From the NCBI RefSeq assembly GCF_000280905.1, contig NZ_ALAP01000055.1, forward strand, positions 1 to 64,000: DNA of 64,000 nt. Direction: 5' to 3'. Below, in pieces: positions 33,176 to 41,514 of the stretch (the first letter of the stretch is position 1; every line of letters begins with the position of its first letter). This DNA comes from Streptomyces sp. AA1529. Its GTDB lineage: Bacteria > Actinomycetota > Actinomycetes > Streptomycetales > Streptomycetaceae. Below the pieces are notes generated by a model. The model searched no databases. It was not told the origin of the DNA and was given only the letters and a program-made list of their open reading frames with translations. Position numbers and translations under genes: made by a program.

Positions 33176-34804
33176 ATGTCCGCACCAGCGCCCTCCCCGC
33201 TGGAAATCGTCGGCGTCGAGCCAGGGCAGCGGCCCGAGAGGCAGGACGAGGTTCTGACCGGTGCCGCGCTCGACTTCGTCGCCGCGCTGCACCGCAGGTT
33301 CACCCCGCGCCGGGACGAACTGCTCGTCCGCCGCGCCGAGAAGCGCGCCGAGATCGCCCGCACCAGCACGCTGGACTTCCTCCCGGAGACCGCGTCGGTG
33401 CGGACCGGCGACTGGCGGGTGGCCGACTGCCCGCCCGCGCTGCTGGACCGCCGGGTGGAGATCACCGGTCCCACCGACCGCAAGATGACGATCAACGCCC
33501 TCAACTCCGGCGCGAAGGTGTGGCTCGCCGACTTCGAGGACGCCTCGGCGCCCACCTGGGAGAACGTGATCGGCGGCCAGCTCAATCTGAGCGACGCCTT
33601 CGAGCGGCGGATCGACTTCACCGACGAGCGCTCCGGCAAGAGCTACGCGCTGCGCCCCGCCGAGGAACTGGCCACCGTCGTGGTGCGGCCGCGTGGCTGG
33701 CACATGGAAGAGCGGCATCTGGAGTGCGACGGGCAGCCGGTGCCCGGCGCGCTGGTCGACTTCGGGCTCTACTTCTTCCACAACGCGCAGCGGCTCCTCG
33801 ACCTGGGCAAGGGGCCGTACTTCTACCTGCCCAAGACCGAGTCGCACCTCGAGGCGCGGCTGTGGAACGAGGTGTTCGGCTTCGCGCAGGAGTACTGCGG
33901 CATCCCGCACGGCACCGTCCGCGCCACCGTCCTGATCGAGACGATCACCGCGGCCTACGAGATGGAGGAGATCCTCTACGAGCTGCGCGAGCACGCCGCC
34001 GGGCTGAACGCGGGCCGCTGGGACTACCTCTTCTCCATCGTCAAGAACTTCCGGGACGCGGGCTCGCGGTTCGTGCTGCCCGACCGCAACGCGGTGACGA
34101 TGACGGCGCCGTTCATGCGGGCCTACACCGAACTCCTGGTGCGCACCTGCCACAAGCGCGGGGCCCACGCGATCGGCGGCATGGCGGCCTTCATCCCCTC
34201 CCGCAAGGACGCGGAGGTCAACGAGGTCGCCTTCGAGAAGGTCCGGGCCGACAAGGACCGGGAGGCGCGGGACGGCTTCGACGGTTCCTGGGTCGCGCAT
34301 CCGGACCTGGTGCCGGTCGCCAAGGCGTCCTTCGACGCCGTCCTCGGCGACCGCCCCCACCAGAAGAACCGGCTGCGCGAGGACGTCGAGGTGAAGGCCG
34401 CCGACCTGATCGCCGTCGACTCGCTGGAGGCGCGCCCCACCTCCGAGGGCCTGCGCAGCGCAGTCCAGGTGGGCATCCGCTACATCGAGGCGTGGCTGCG
34501 CGGCCTGGGCGCGGTGGCCATCTTCAATCTGATGGAGGACGCGGCCACCGCGGAGATCTCCCGGTCCCAGATCTGGCAGTGGATCAACGCGGGCGTCGTC
34601 CTGGACGACGGCCGGCAGGTCACCGCGGAGCTGGCGCGGCGGGTCGCGGCCGACGAACTCGCCGCGATCCGCGCGGAGATCGGCGAGGAGCCGTTCGCGG
34701 CGGGCCGCTGGCAGGAGGCACACGACCTGCTGCTGCGGGTGGCCCTCGACGAGCAGTACGAGGACTTCCTGACCACTCCGGCCTACGCGGCCCTGCGCGG
34801 CTGA
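33176..34804 (+). CDS. aceB: Malate synthase (A/G-like, AceB)
   Basis: Condenses glyoxylate with acetyl-CoA to malate, 542 aa, the usual size of the A isoform. Motifs: RKMTINALNSGAKVWLADFEDASAPTW (metal/glyoxylate region, in outline), YFYLPKTESHLEARLWNEVF, RATVLIETITAAYEMEEIL with the conserved Glu, GRWDYLFSIVKNFR and VTMTAPFMRAYTELLVRTCHKRG in outline. Downstream of purine breakdown it assimilates glyoxylate released from ureidoglycolate; isocitrate lyase is not in the window. Its promoter carries the same inverted repeat as the uricase and catalase units, so co-regulation with purine catabolism is likely. Confidence 0.97.
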   Translation: MSAPAPSPLEIVGVEPGQRPERQDEVLTGAALDFVAALHRRFTPRRDELLVRRAEKRAEIARTSTLDFLPETASVRTGDWRVADCPPALLDRRVEITGPTDRKMTINALNSGAKVWLADFEDASAPTWENVIGGQLNLSDAFERRIDFTDERSGKSYALRPAEELATVVVRPRGWHMEERHLECDGQPVPGALVDFGLYFFHNAQRLLDLGKGPYFYLPKTESHLEARLWNEVFGFAQEYCGIPHGTVRATVLIETITAAYEMEEILYELREHAAGLNAGRWDYLFSIVKNFRDAGSRFVLPDRNAVTMTAPFMRAYTELLVRTCHKRGAHAIGGMAAFIPSRKDAEVNEVAFEKVRADKDREARDGFDGSWVAHPDLVPVAKASFDAVLGDRPHQKNRLREDVEVKAADLIAVDSLEARPTSEGLRSAVQVGIRYIEAWLRGLGAVAIFNLMEDAATAEISRSQIWQWINAGVVLDDGRQVTAELARRVAADELAAIRAEIGEEPFAAGRWQEAHDLLLRVALDEQYEDFLTTPAYAALRG

Positions 34805-34816
34805 GGCGACCGGACA

Positions 34817-34856
34817 CGGTGCGGGGTCCCGGGCTCCCGCCCGGGACCCCGCACCG
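34817..34856. terminator. Strong bidirectional terminator after malate synthase
   Basis: Perfect 17-bp stem CGGTGCGGGGTCCCGGG / CCCGGGACCCCGCACCG with a 6-nt loop, 12 bases past the aceB stop and 35 bases before the convergent GPP34 stop. Confidence 0.85.
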
Positions 34857-34891
34857 GAACCCGCCCGGCAGGGCGCCGGGGCCGGCGATCG

Positions 34892-35563
34892 TCACATCGT
34901 GGCGACCGTGGTGGCTGCCGTGGTCGCGGTCATGACGGCGACCAGGACCGCCTGCATCTCCTGGATGGCCTGGCGGATGTCCTCGGCCACCCACTGCCCC
35001 TCGGCGATGGCCTCCATCCGGGGAGCCACCTGCTTCCGGGCGACTCCCGGGAAGGCCACCGTGTGCAGGCCGGCGGCGTGCAGCAGGGCGATCAGCCCGG
35101 TCGTGCGCTCGTCCGGCTCCGCGCCGTAGCGCACGACGTCCTCCAGCCGGTGCCGCAGCTCGCGTTCGGCCGTGCCGTCCACCTCGGGGTAGCGGCGGGT
35201 GGTGAAGATGCCGAGCGTGCGGTGCTTGTGCTCGGTGACGACGCCGCGCGCGCAGAGGTTCTCGACGGCCGCCTCGAGCGCCTTGGGCTGGTCCTTGCCG
35301 AGCCAGTCGCCGACCTTGGCCTTGCTGTCGCGCTCGGACCATTCGGCGATCTTCACCAGCCGGCCGTCCAGCAGCGCGTCGCCCGTCGGTGTCGGGTCGG
35401 TCACGGTGAGCCGCTCGTCGACGACGGCGACCCGGCCCGCCAGTGTCAGGTCCAGCAGGACGCCGCCGGCGACGGCCCAGCCTGCGGCGGATCGGTTCTT
35501 CGCAGCGCCGGAGTGGTCGTCCAGCGCGAGCAGTGCCACTTCCTCACCCAGTGTGACCGCCAT
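34892..35563 (-). CDS. GPP34-family (GOLPH3/Vps74-like) protein
   Basis: 223 aa. The family pattern is clear: LGEEVALLALDDHSG at the N-terminus, AGWAVAGGVLLDLTLAGRVAVVDERLTVTDPTPTGDALLD in outline, VENLCARGVVTEHKHRTLGIFTTRRYPEVD, and the final TTGLIALLHAAG with ARKQVAPRMEAIAEGQWV. Eukaryotic members bind PI4P at Golgi membranes; actinobacterial members are numerous in Streptomyces and have no established role. C-terminal AVLVAVMTATTAATTVATM is a hydrophobic low-complexity tail. ATG at 35563 with AAGGGGG 4-6 nt upstream. Stands alone between convergent and upstream genes. Confidence 0.88.
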   Translation of the reverse strand: MAVTLGEEVALLALDDHSGAAKNRSAAGWAVAGGVLLDLTLAGRVAVVDERLTVTDPTPTGDALLDGRLVKIAEWSERDSKAKVGDWLGKDQPKALEAAVENLCARGVVTEHKHRTLGIFTTRRYPEVDGTAERELRHRLEDVVRYGAEPDERTTGLIALLHAAGLHTVAFPGVARKQVAPRMEAIAEGQWVAEDIRQAIQEMQAVLVAVMTATTAATTVATM

Positions 35564-35637
35564 GAGTCCCCCTTCGCGCATCCCCGTACTCATCCGGTTT
35601 CCGCTGCCCACCCTCGGGCGGCGCAAACCTCGGCCCG

Positions 35638-37164
35638 CTAGGTCAGCACCGCGCCCAGCGCGAGGAAGCCGGTGATCAGCAGGGCCAGCAGACCCAGCAG
35701 CGGGAGCGCGAAGCGCAGGTACCGGTCGTAGCCGACTCTGGCGAGGGAGATCCCGCCCATGATGACGGCCGAGGTGGGGACCCACAGGTTCATCCAGCCG
35801 CTGGCCGCCTGCCAGGCGGTGACGACGACCGCGCGGGAGACGCCGGCGAAGTCGGCGAGCGGCGCCAGGACCGGCATGGCCAGGGTGGCGTGGCCGGACG
35901 TGGAGGGGATCAGGAAGGCGAGGGGCAGATTGACGACGTAGATCATGACGGTGAAGAGCGCCGAGGGGACCCCGGTGACCGCTCCCTCGACGGAGTGCAG
36001 CAGGGTATCGGTGATCTTGGCGTTGTTCATGATCGCCGTCACCCCGCGGGCCAGCACGATCACCAGGGCCGGCGGGACGAACTCGCCCACGCCGCGGACG
36101 AAGGTGCTGGTGAACCGCTGCTCCCCCATCCGCGTCAGCACCCCCACCAGGATCGCGGCGCAGAGGAACAGCGCGGCCAACCGCGGAAAGGACCAGCCCA
36201 GTTCCCAGCTGTAGGGAGCGGCCCGGGCGTCCCCGGTGAGCGCGCCGGACCAGGGGATCACCGAGAAGATCATGAAGGCGAAGACCAGCGCGACCGTCAC
36301 CAGGACGAGGATGTGCAGCCCGGTGAGCGGCGGCGGTTCGGCCGCGTCGTCGCGCACCGCGGCCTGCTCCCGGTCGCCGGGCCGGTAGCCGGAGAGGGAG
36401 CGCTCGGGGCGGTCCCGTACCCGGCGCGCGTACCGGACGACGTAGCCGGCCGTGACCGCGGTCAGCACCACCCACATCAGCGCGCGCAGCGCGATGCCGT
36501 CGCCGAGTGAGATGTCCGCGGCCGAGGAGGCCACTCCCGTGGCGAACGGGTTGACGGTCGAGCACAGCACCCCGATCCCGGCTCCCAGCACGATGGTGCC
36601 GATCGCCACCATCCGGTCGTAGCCCAGCGCGAGCATCAGCGGGACGACGAGTCCGTAGAACCCCAGCGTCTCCTCGGCGAACCCCTCCACGGTGCCCAGC
36701 AGCGAGAAGACCAGCAGCACGCCGACGATCAGCAGTACGCCGCGGTCGCGCAGCCGGTGGGCGAGGCGGCCGATCCCGCGGTCCATGGCACCGGTCGCGA
36801 AGACGACGGCGATGAAGGCGCCGATGGTCAGGACGAAGAAGAACACCCCGGCGGCGCCGAAGAGTTCCCCGGTGAGGTCGGGACCGATCTTGCCGGTCCT
36901 GGTGTCCCGCACGCCATAGAGGCCGTTGACCGGAGAGAGGAAGAGGTCCGTGAACCGGTCCGCGAGGCCGAGTCCGGACGGCTCGCGGTGGTAGGTCCCC
37001 TGTACCGGCGCACCGTCGGCGTCGCGGTCGTAGCTGCCGGAGGGGACGAAGAACGCCACCACCCAGACCAGCAGGGTCACGAGTGCGAGCACCGTGAGCG
37101 CGCTCGGGAAGGTGAAACCGCGCTGCGGCTCGGCCTCCTCCTGCGGCTCGGCCTCCGTCCGCAT
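35638..37164 (-). CDS. YfcC-family (C4-dicarboxylate anaerobic carrier-like) transporter
   Basis: 508 aa with about 11-12 membrane segments. Features of the DcuC/ArgD-superfamily YfcC group: FPSALTVLALVTLLVWVVAFFVPSGSYDRD at the start, GAFIAVVFATGAMDRGIGRL, GTVEGFAEETLGFYGLVVPLMLALGYD, VNPFATGVASSAADISLGDG, ARGVTAIMNNAKITDTLLH and FLIPSTSGHATLAMPVLAPLADFAG in outline. The last two are the conserved half-helix motifs. Substrate unknown; peptides, amino acids or C4-dicarboxylates are proposed for relatives. The ATG at 37164 is chosen as the last start before the cytoplasmic leader; an upstream GTG is possible. Confidence 0.88.
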   Translation of the reverse strand: MRTEAEPQEEAEPQRGFTFPSALTVLALVTLLVWVVAFFVPSGSYDRDADGAPVQGTYHREPSGLGLADRFTDLFLSPVNGLYGVRDTRTGKIGPDLTGELFGAAGVFFFVLTIGAFIAVVFATGAMDRGIGRLAHRLRDRGVLLIVGVLLVFSLLGTVEGFAEETLGFYGLVVPLMLALGYDRMVAIGTIVLGAGIGVLCSTVNPFATGVASSAADISLGDGIALRALMWVVLTAVTAGYVVRYARRVRDRPERSLSGYRPGDREQAAVRDDAAEPPPLTGLHILVLVTVALVFAFMIFSVIPWSGALTGDARAAPYSWELGWSFPRLAALFLCAAILVGVLTRMGEQRFTSTFVRGVGEFVPPALVIVLARGVTAIMNNAKITDTLLHSVEGAVTGVPSALFTVMIYVVNLPLAFLIPSTSGHATLAMPVLAPLADFAGVSRAVVVTAWQAASGWMNLWVPTSAVIMGGISLARVGYDRYLRFALPLLGLLALLITGFLALGAVLT

Positions 37165-37433
37165 GCCGTGCGCCCCTTCCTGGGTCACCTGTCGAGCAAA
37201 CCGCAGCATAACGGCCACAAGACGGAGAAGAGGGGCAGCACGGGCGGGGCAGCGCCGCCGGTGTGCCGGGAGCCCGCCCGGGCTCGGCACGCTCCCCGGG
37301 GACGGCGGCACCGCGCGGGCGCCGACGGCCTGCGCTCGGGGTATCCGCCCACGTCGGTGGAGCTTTCTACGAGCCGGGGCTTCGGGTGAACGCACTGTGG
37401 GCAGCCGCGGATCCGGCTCCGTACGGTGAGCCC

Positions 37434-38129
37434 ATGCACTACGGCACGTCACGGGGGCAGGCAGGAAGTTCGTTCGACGGCGCGGCCGCGCGGCGGCTGC
37501 GCGAGGGGTTGGGGCTCTCCGCGGAGGATGTCGCGTACGGGATGCGTGCCGCCTACGGCACCGAGGCCGACGCCCGCACGGTCGCGGCGTGGGAGGCCGG
37601 AGCGGCGGCACCCGACGAGGGCCGGCTGGCCGCGCTCGCGGGCGCGCTGTGGTGCTCGGCAGCCGATCTGATGGGCGACCCCGGCACGCTGCGCGAGTAC
37701 CGGCTGGCGCGAGGTGTCTCGCTGACCGATGTCGCGCGGGAGATCGGCATGTCGCCGGAGGAGTACTCCGCCGTCGAGGAATCCGGCGGCTGGCCGGGGA
37801 ACGCCCGGCAGGCCGACGCGCTGGGCGCGGTGCTGCGGCTGCCGGTACCCGCGCTGATCGAGTTCACCGGGCGCGACCGGGAGCTCGCCCGGCTGCTGCG
37901 GAAGGCCGCGGCGACCCGGTGGCAGGCGTACACGGGTCCGGTCTGCGCGGTGGTTCCGCTGCCGCGCGAGTACGTCGCGGACGGGCTGCGGGCGCTGCAC
38001 GCGGCGTACCACTCCACGACGGCCGCCTCCCTGGGCTGGGGGCAGCCGGCCTCGGCCTCGTCCCGCGACGCGGGCCGGGCCTTCATGGACGGGATCCTCG
38101 CGCACTTCTGGCAGGCCGTGGAGGGCTGA
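37434..38129 (+). CDS. Protein with two successive XRE-like helix-turn-helix domains
   Basis: 231 aa. HTH one, about residues 16-75: ARRLREGLGLSAEDVAYGMRA, then ARTVAAWEAGAAAPDEGRLAALAGAL. HTH two, about 83-135: TLREYRLARGVSLTDVAREIGMSPEEYSAVEESGG. The C-terminal third is helical and contains WQAYTGPVCAVVPLPREYV, unlike any effector domain I recognise. Probably a DNA-binding regulator. ATG at 37434 with no strong ribosome site. Faces a 27-bp terminator hairpin at its 3' end and is convergent with the NCS2 permease. Targets unknown. Confidence 0.75.
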   Translation: MHYGTSRGQAGSSFDGAAARRLREGLGLSAEDVAYGMRAAYGTEADARTVAAWEAGAAAPDEGRLAALAGALWCSAADLMGDPGTLREYRLARGVSLTDVAREIGMSPEEYSAVEESGGWPGNARQADALGAVLRLPVPALIEFTGRDRELARLLRKAAATRWQAYTGPVCAVVPLPREYVADGLRALHAAYHSTTAASLGWGQPASASSRDAGRAFMDGILAHFWQAVEG

Positions 38130-38163
38130 GGTCCGTGGTGCGGGGCCCGGCGGCCCGGTCGCG

Positions 38164-38225
38164 GCAGTGCGGCAGTGCGGCAGTGCGCCACCGTCCGTTG
38201 GCGCACTGCCGCACTGCCGCACTGC
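38164..38225. terminator. Very long perfect hairpin (27-bp stem)
   Basis: Arms 38164-38190 and 38199-38225 are exact reverse complements, with loop CCGTCCGT. Each arm contains three GCAGTGCG-type repeats. It lies between convergent genes and would act as a bidirectional terminator; the internal repetition could also let it form alternative or cruciform structures. Confidence 0.85.
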
Positions 38226-38289
38226 TGTGCCTCGGTGTCGCGGCGGTCCGCAGGTGTCCCCGTGTCCCGGTGCGTCCGCGCGCGGCGGG

Positions 38290-39777
38290 CTACGCGGGGG
38301 CGCCCTCCCGCGGGTGCGGGATGCCCTCGCCGGGCTCCATGGGGTGAGCCACCACCTCGTCGTCGCGGCGGGAGCGGCCGAGATGGTTGAAGACCAGGTT
38401 GAGGACGACGGCGGTGACACAGCCGGTCGAGATCCCGGAGTCGAGGATGATCTTCGCGCCCTCGGGGAACGCGTGGTAGAAGTCCGGCGCCGCGATCGGG
38501 ATCAGGCCGACGGCCAGCGCCGTACCCACGATCAGCACGTTGTTGTCCTTGCCGAGGTCCGCCTTGAGCAGGGTCTGGATGCCGCTGGCGGCGACGGAGC
38601 CGAACAGTACGACGCCCGCGCCGCCCAGCACCGGCTGCGGCACGGCCGCGACCAGACCGGCGGCGAGCGGGCAGAGCCCCATGACGATGAGGATGCCGCC
38701 TCCGGTGGCGACCACGAAGCGGCTGCGGATGCGGGTCATCGCCACGAGGCCGATGTTCTGCGCGAAGGCGCTGCACAGGAAGCCGTTGAAGAAGGGGCTG
38801 ACGAAGGAGCCGAGCGTGTCGGCGCGCAGCCCGGCGGCGATGGTCTGCTCCCCGGAGGGGCGGTCCACGACCTCGCCGAGGGCCAGCATGTCGGCGGTGG
38901 ACTCGGTCATCGAGACCAGCATGACCACGCACATGGAGATGATCGCGGCGAGTGCGAACTGCGGGGCGCCGAAGTGGAACGGGGTGGGGAAGCCGACGAG
39001 GTCGGCCTGCTCGACCGCGGTGAAGTCCGTGATGCCGACCGGTATCGCTATCAGGGTGCCGACGACGAGGCCGATCAGCACGGCTATCTGCTTGAGGAAG
39101 CCGGAGGTGAACCGGCGCAGCAGCAGCACGATCAGCAGGGTGGCGCCCGCCATGCCGATGTTGTCGAAGCCGCCGTAGTCGGGGGCGTTCGCGTTGCCGC
39201 CCTGTGCCCAGTTGAAGGCGACGGGCATCAGCGAGACGCCGATGAGCGTGATGACGCTGCCGGTGACCACCGGCGGGAAGAAGCGGACGAGTTTGCTGAA
39301 GAACGGGGCGATGACGAAGCCGAGCGCGGCGGCGACCATCGTCGCGCCGAAGATGACCGGCAGCGCGTCGGCGGGGCCTTCGGACTTGTTGATGGCCAGC
39401 ATGGGCGCCACGGTGGCGAAGGTGACGCCGTTGACGAACGGCAGCCGGGCGCCGACCTTCCAGAAGCCGAGGGTCTGCAGCAGGGTCGCGATGCCGGCCA
39501 TGAAGAGGCTGGCCCCGGTGAGGAACGTCAGTTCGGACGGCGAGAGGCCCACGGCCGCGCCGATGACGAGCGGCGGCGCCACCACTCCCGCGTACATGGC
39601 GGCCACATGCTGCAGGCCGGTGGTGAACAGCTTGAGCGGTGGCATGCCCTGGTCGACCGGATGCTTCTCCTGCGCCGCGGGCTGCTGCCGGCCGGGGTCG
39701 CGCGAGCCGCGGCCCGGTTCTTCCCCACTGCCGTCCGCCGTCTTGCCTTGCCTGGTGAACCTGGGCGTCTTGGCCAC
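38290..39777 (-). CDS. NCS2-family xanthine/urate:cation symporter
   Basis: Nucleobase importer, 495 aa, 12-14 membrane segments. NCS2 hallmarks: the QH motif LFTTGLQHVAAMYAG, VGASLFMAGIATLLQTLG-type helix, PVVTGSVITLIGVSLMPVA, SMTESTADMLALG and AQNIGLVAMTRIRSRFVV, which together point to the xanthine/urate branch rather than uracil. GTG at 39777 follows AGGAGG at ideal spacing. Encoded beside 8-oxoguanine deaminase and uricase, so it most likely imports xanthine or urate for this pathway. C-terminal tail is acidic and Pro-rich. Confidence 0.93.
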   Translation of the reverse strand: MAKTPRFTRQGKTADGSGEEPGRGSRDPGRQQPAAQEKHPVDQGMPPLKLFTTGLQHVAAMYAGVVAPPLVIGAAVGLSPSELTFLTGASLFMAGIATLLQTLGFWKVGARLPFVNGVTFATVAPMLAINKSEGPADALPVIFGATMVAAALGFVIAPFFSKLVRFFPPVVTGSVITLIGVSLMPVAFNWAQGGNANAPDYGGFDNIGMAGATLLIVLLLRRFTSGFLKQIAVLIGLVVGTLIAIPVGITDFTAVEQADLVGFPTPFHFGAPQFALAAIISMCVVMLVSMTESTADMLALGEVVDRPSGEQTIAAGLRADTLGSFVSPFFNGFLCSAFAQNIGLVAMTRIRSRFVVATGGGILIVMGLCPLAAGLVAAVPQPVLGGAGVVLFGSVAASGIQTLLKADLGKDNNVLIVGTALAVGLIPIAAPDFYHAFPEGAKIILDSGISTGCVTAVVLNLVFNHLGRSRRDDEVVAHPMEPGEGIPHPREGAPA

Positions 39778-39998
39778 GGGGTCCTCCTGTCGCTGTCTGC
39801 GCCGTATGGCACTCGTTTTCCGGAGGTGTTGCGCTGTGCAAGGTGGTGCTGTCGGTGCGATGTGCTACTGGTGCGCCCACTACTGTCCGGAACATGACAG
39901 GAGTCCGGATGGGGGGTCGAACCGGCCGGGAGCCGTCCCTCCCGGCCGGTGTCTGTGGGGTGGTACCGGAGCGGTGCTCCGGGCTTGCGGCGGGAGCC

Positions 39999-41405
39999 TC
40001 AGCCCGCGTCGGCCGCGATCCGGGCGAGGCGGCGCGCCTCGTCCCGTGCGGTGCCGGCGATCTCCTCCTCGTCGGCCCGGACGAGGTGCCCGTCCTCGAC
40101 CACCGGCCGGCCGTTGACCAGGGAGAGGGTGACCGGGGCCGCCGCGCCCAGGACGAGGGCGGCGACCGGATCGGCGATGGAGGAGTGCCCGATGCCGTCG
40201 AGCTTCCACAGCACCAGATCGGCCAGCTTCCCGGCCTCCAGCGAACCGGTCTCCTGAGCCCGGCCGAGCACCCGGGCGCCGCCGTGGGTGCCCAGCCGCA
40301 GGGCCGCGCGCACGGTCAGCGCATCCTGCCTGCGCGGGCCGAGCCGGTTGATCAGCAGCGCGTTGCGCAGCTCGGTGTGCAGCTCGCCCGACTCGTTGGA
40401 GGCCGTACCGTCCACGCCGAGTCCGACCGGGACGCCCGCGTCCAGCATGTCCGGGACCCGGGCGATCCCTGCGCCCAGCCGCGCGTTGGACGAGGGGCAG
40501 TGCGCCGCGCCCGTCCGGGTGCGGGCGAAGGCGGCGATGTCCGCGTCGGTCATATGGACGCAGTGGGCCATCCACACGTCCTCGCCCAGCCAGCCGACCG
40601 ACTCGAAGTAGTCGGTCGGGCCCATGCCGAACAGCTCGTGGCAGAACTTCTCCTCCTCCGCCGTCTCCGAGCCGTGGGTGTGCAGCCGCACGCCCTTGCG
40701 GCGGGCCAGCTCCGCACCCTGCCGCATCAGTTCGGTGGAGACGGAGAAGGGAGAGCAGGGGGCGACGGCGACGTGCCGCATCGAGCCGAAGGAGGCGTCG
40801 TGGTGTGCGTCGACGGCCTTCTCGGTCTCCGCGAGCGCGCCCTCCAGGGTCTCCACGGCGAAGTCCGGGGGCAGGCCGCCGTCCGACTCGCCGCGGTCCA
40901 TCGAACCCCGCGCCGCGGTGAAGCGGACGCCGAGCTCACCGGCCGCGCGGAGCTCGGCGCCCAGCAGGTCGCCCGCACCGCGCGGGAAGACGTAATGGTG
41001 GTCCATCGCGGTGGTGACGCCGCCGCGGGCCATCATGCCGAGGGATCCGCGGGCCGCCGCGTGCACCATCTCCTCGTCGATGCGCGCCCAGACGGGATAG
41101 AGGGTCACGAGCCAGTCGAAGAGGTTGCAGTCCTGGGCCAGACCGCGGGTGAGCCACTGGTAGAAGTGGTGGTGGGTGTTGATCAGGCCCGGCGTGAGGA
41201 GATGGCCCGTGCCGTCGATGCGGCGGGTGACGTCCGCCAGGCCCTCGGGCGCGTCGCCCGGACCGAGGGACTCGATCCGGTTGCCGTTGACGACGAGGTG
41301 GCCGCTCGCGTATTCGGTGTCCTCGGCGTCGACGGTCGCGATCGCGCACTTCTCGATGACGACGCGCCCGGTGGGTGGTGGCTGCTGTGGTCCGGTGTCG
41401 ACCAT
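39999..41405 (-). CDS. 8-oxoguanine deaminase
   Basis: Amidohydrolase converting 8-oxoguanine to urate and ammonia, 468 aa. Metal motif LINTHHHFYQWLTRGL, RGGVTTAMDHHYVFPRG, HTHGSETAEEE, WMAHCVHMTD and GLGVDGTASNES carry the metal ligands and catalytic Asp. The TxxDHHY and HHHFYQ patterns are those of 8-oxoguanine deaminase rather than guanine deaminase or cytosine deaminase. Placing it directly downstream of uricase fits: its product is the uricase substrate. A strong terminator separates it from uricase, so it may have its own promoter. Confidence 0.9.
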   Translation of the reverse strand: MVDTGPQQPPPTGRVVIEKCAIATVDAEDTEYASGHLVVNGNRIESLGPGDAPEGLADVTRRIDGTGHLLTPGLINTHHHFYQWLTRGLAQDCNLFDWLVTLYPVWARIDEEMVHAAARGSLGMMARGGVTTAMDHHYVFPRGAGDLLGAELRAAGELGVRFTAARGSMDRGESDGGLPPDFAVETLEGALAETEKAVDAHHDASFGSMRHVAVAPCSPFSVSTELMRQGAELARRKGVRLHTHGSETAEEEKFCHELFGMGPTDYFESVGWLGEDVWMAHCVHMTDADIAAFARTRTGAAHCPSSNARLGAGIARVPDMLDAGVPVGLGVDGTASNESGELHTELRNALLINRLGPRRQDALTVRAALRLGTHGGARVLGRAQETGSLEAGKLADLVLWKLDGIGHSSIADPVAALVLGAAAPVTLSLVNGRPVVEDGHLVRADEEEIAGTARDEARRLARIAADAG

Positions 41406-41429
41406 GGGGGTTCCTCGCTTGGGATCGGT

Positions 41430-41505
41430 CCCTGTCCCGCCCCCGCCCGGCTCCTCGGGGGCTCGGCCCCCCGAGGAGCGGGTTCCGGGAAGGGGCGGGG
41501 CAGGG
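41430..41505 (-). terminator. Compound terminator hairpin after uricase
   Basis: Inner stem CTCCTCGGGGG / CCCCCGAGGAG (41451-41461, 41468-41478) nested in an outer 14-bp stem CCCTGTCCCGCCCC / GGGGCGGGGCAGGG with one T-G wobble. Lies 10 bases past the uricase stop and before 8-oxoguanine deaminase. Confidence 0.8.
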
Positions 41506-41514
41506 TGAGGAAGA

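Noticed and set aside
39805..39835. CCGTATGGCACTC upstream of the NCS2 permease as another motif B copy
   Set aside because: It fails at several of the invariant columns; similarity is limited to the CCGTATG core.
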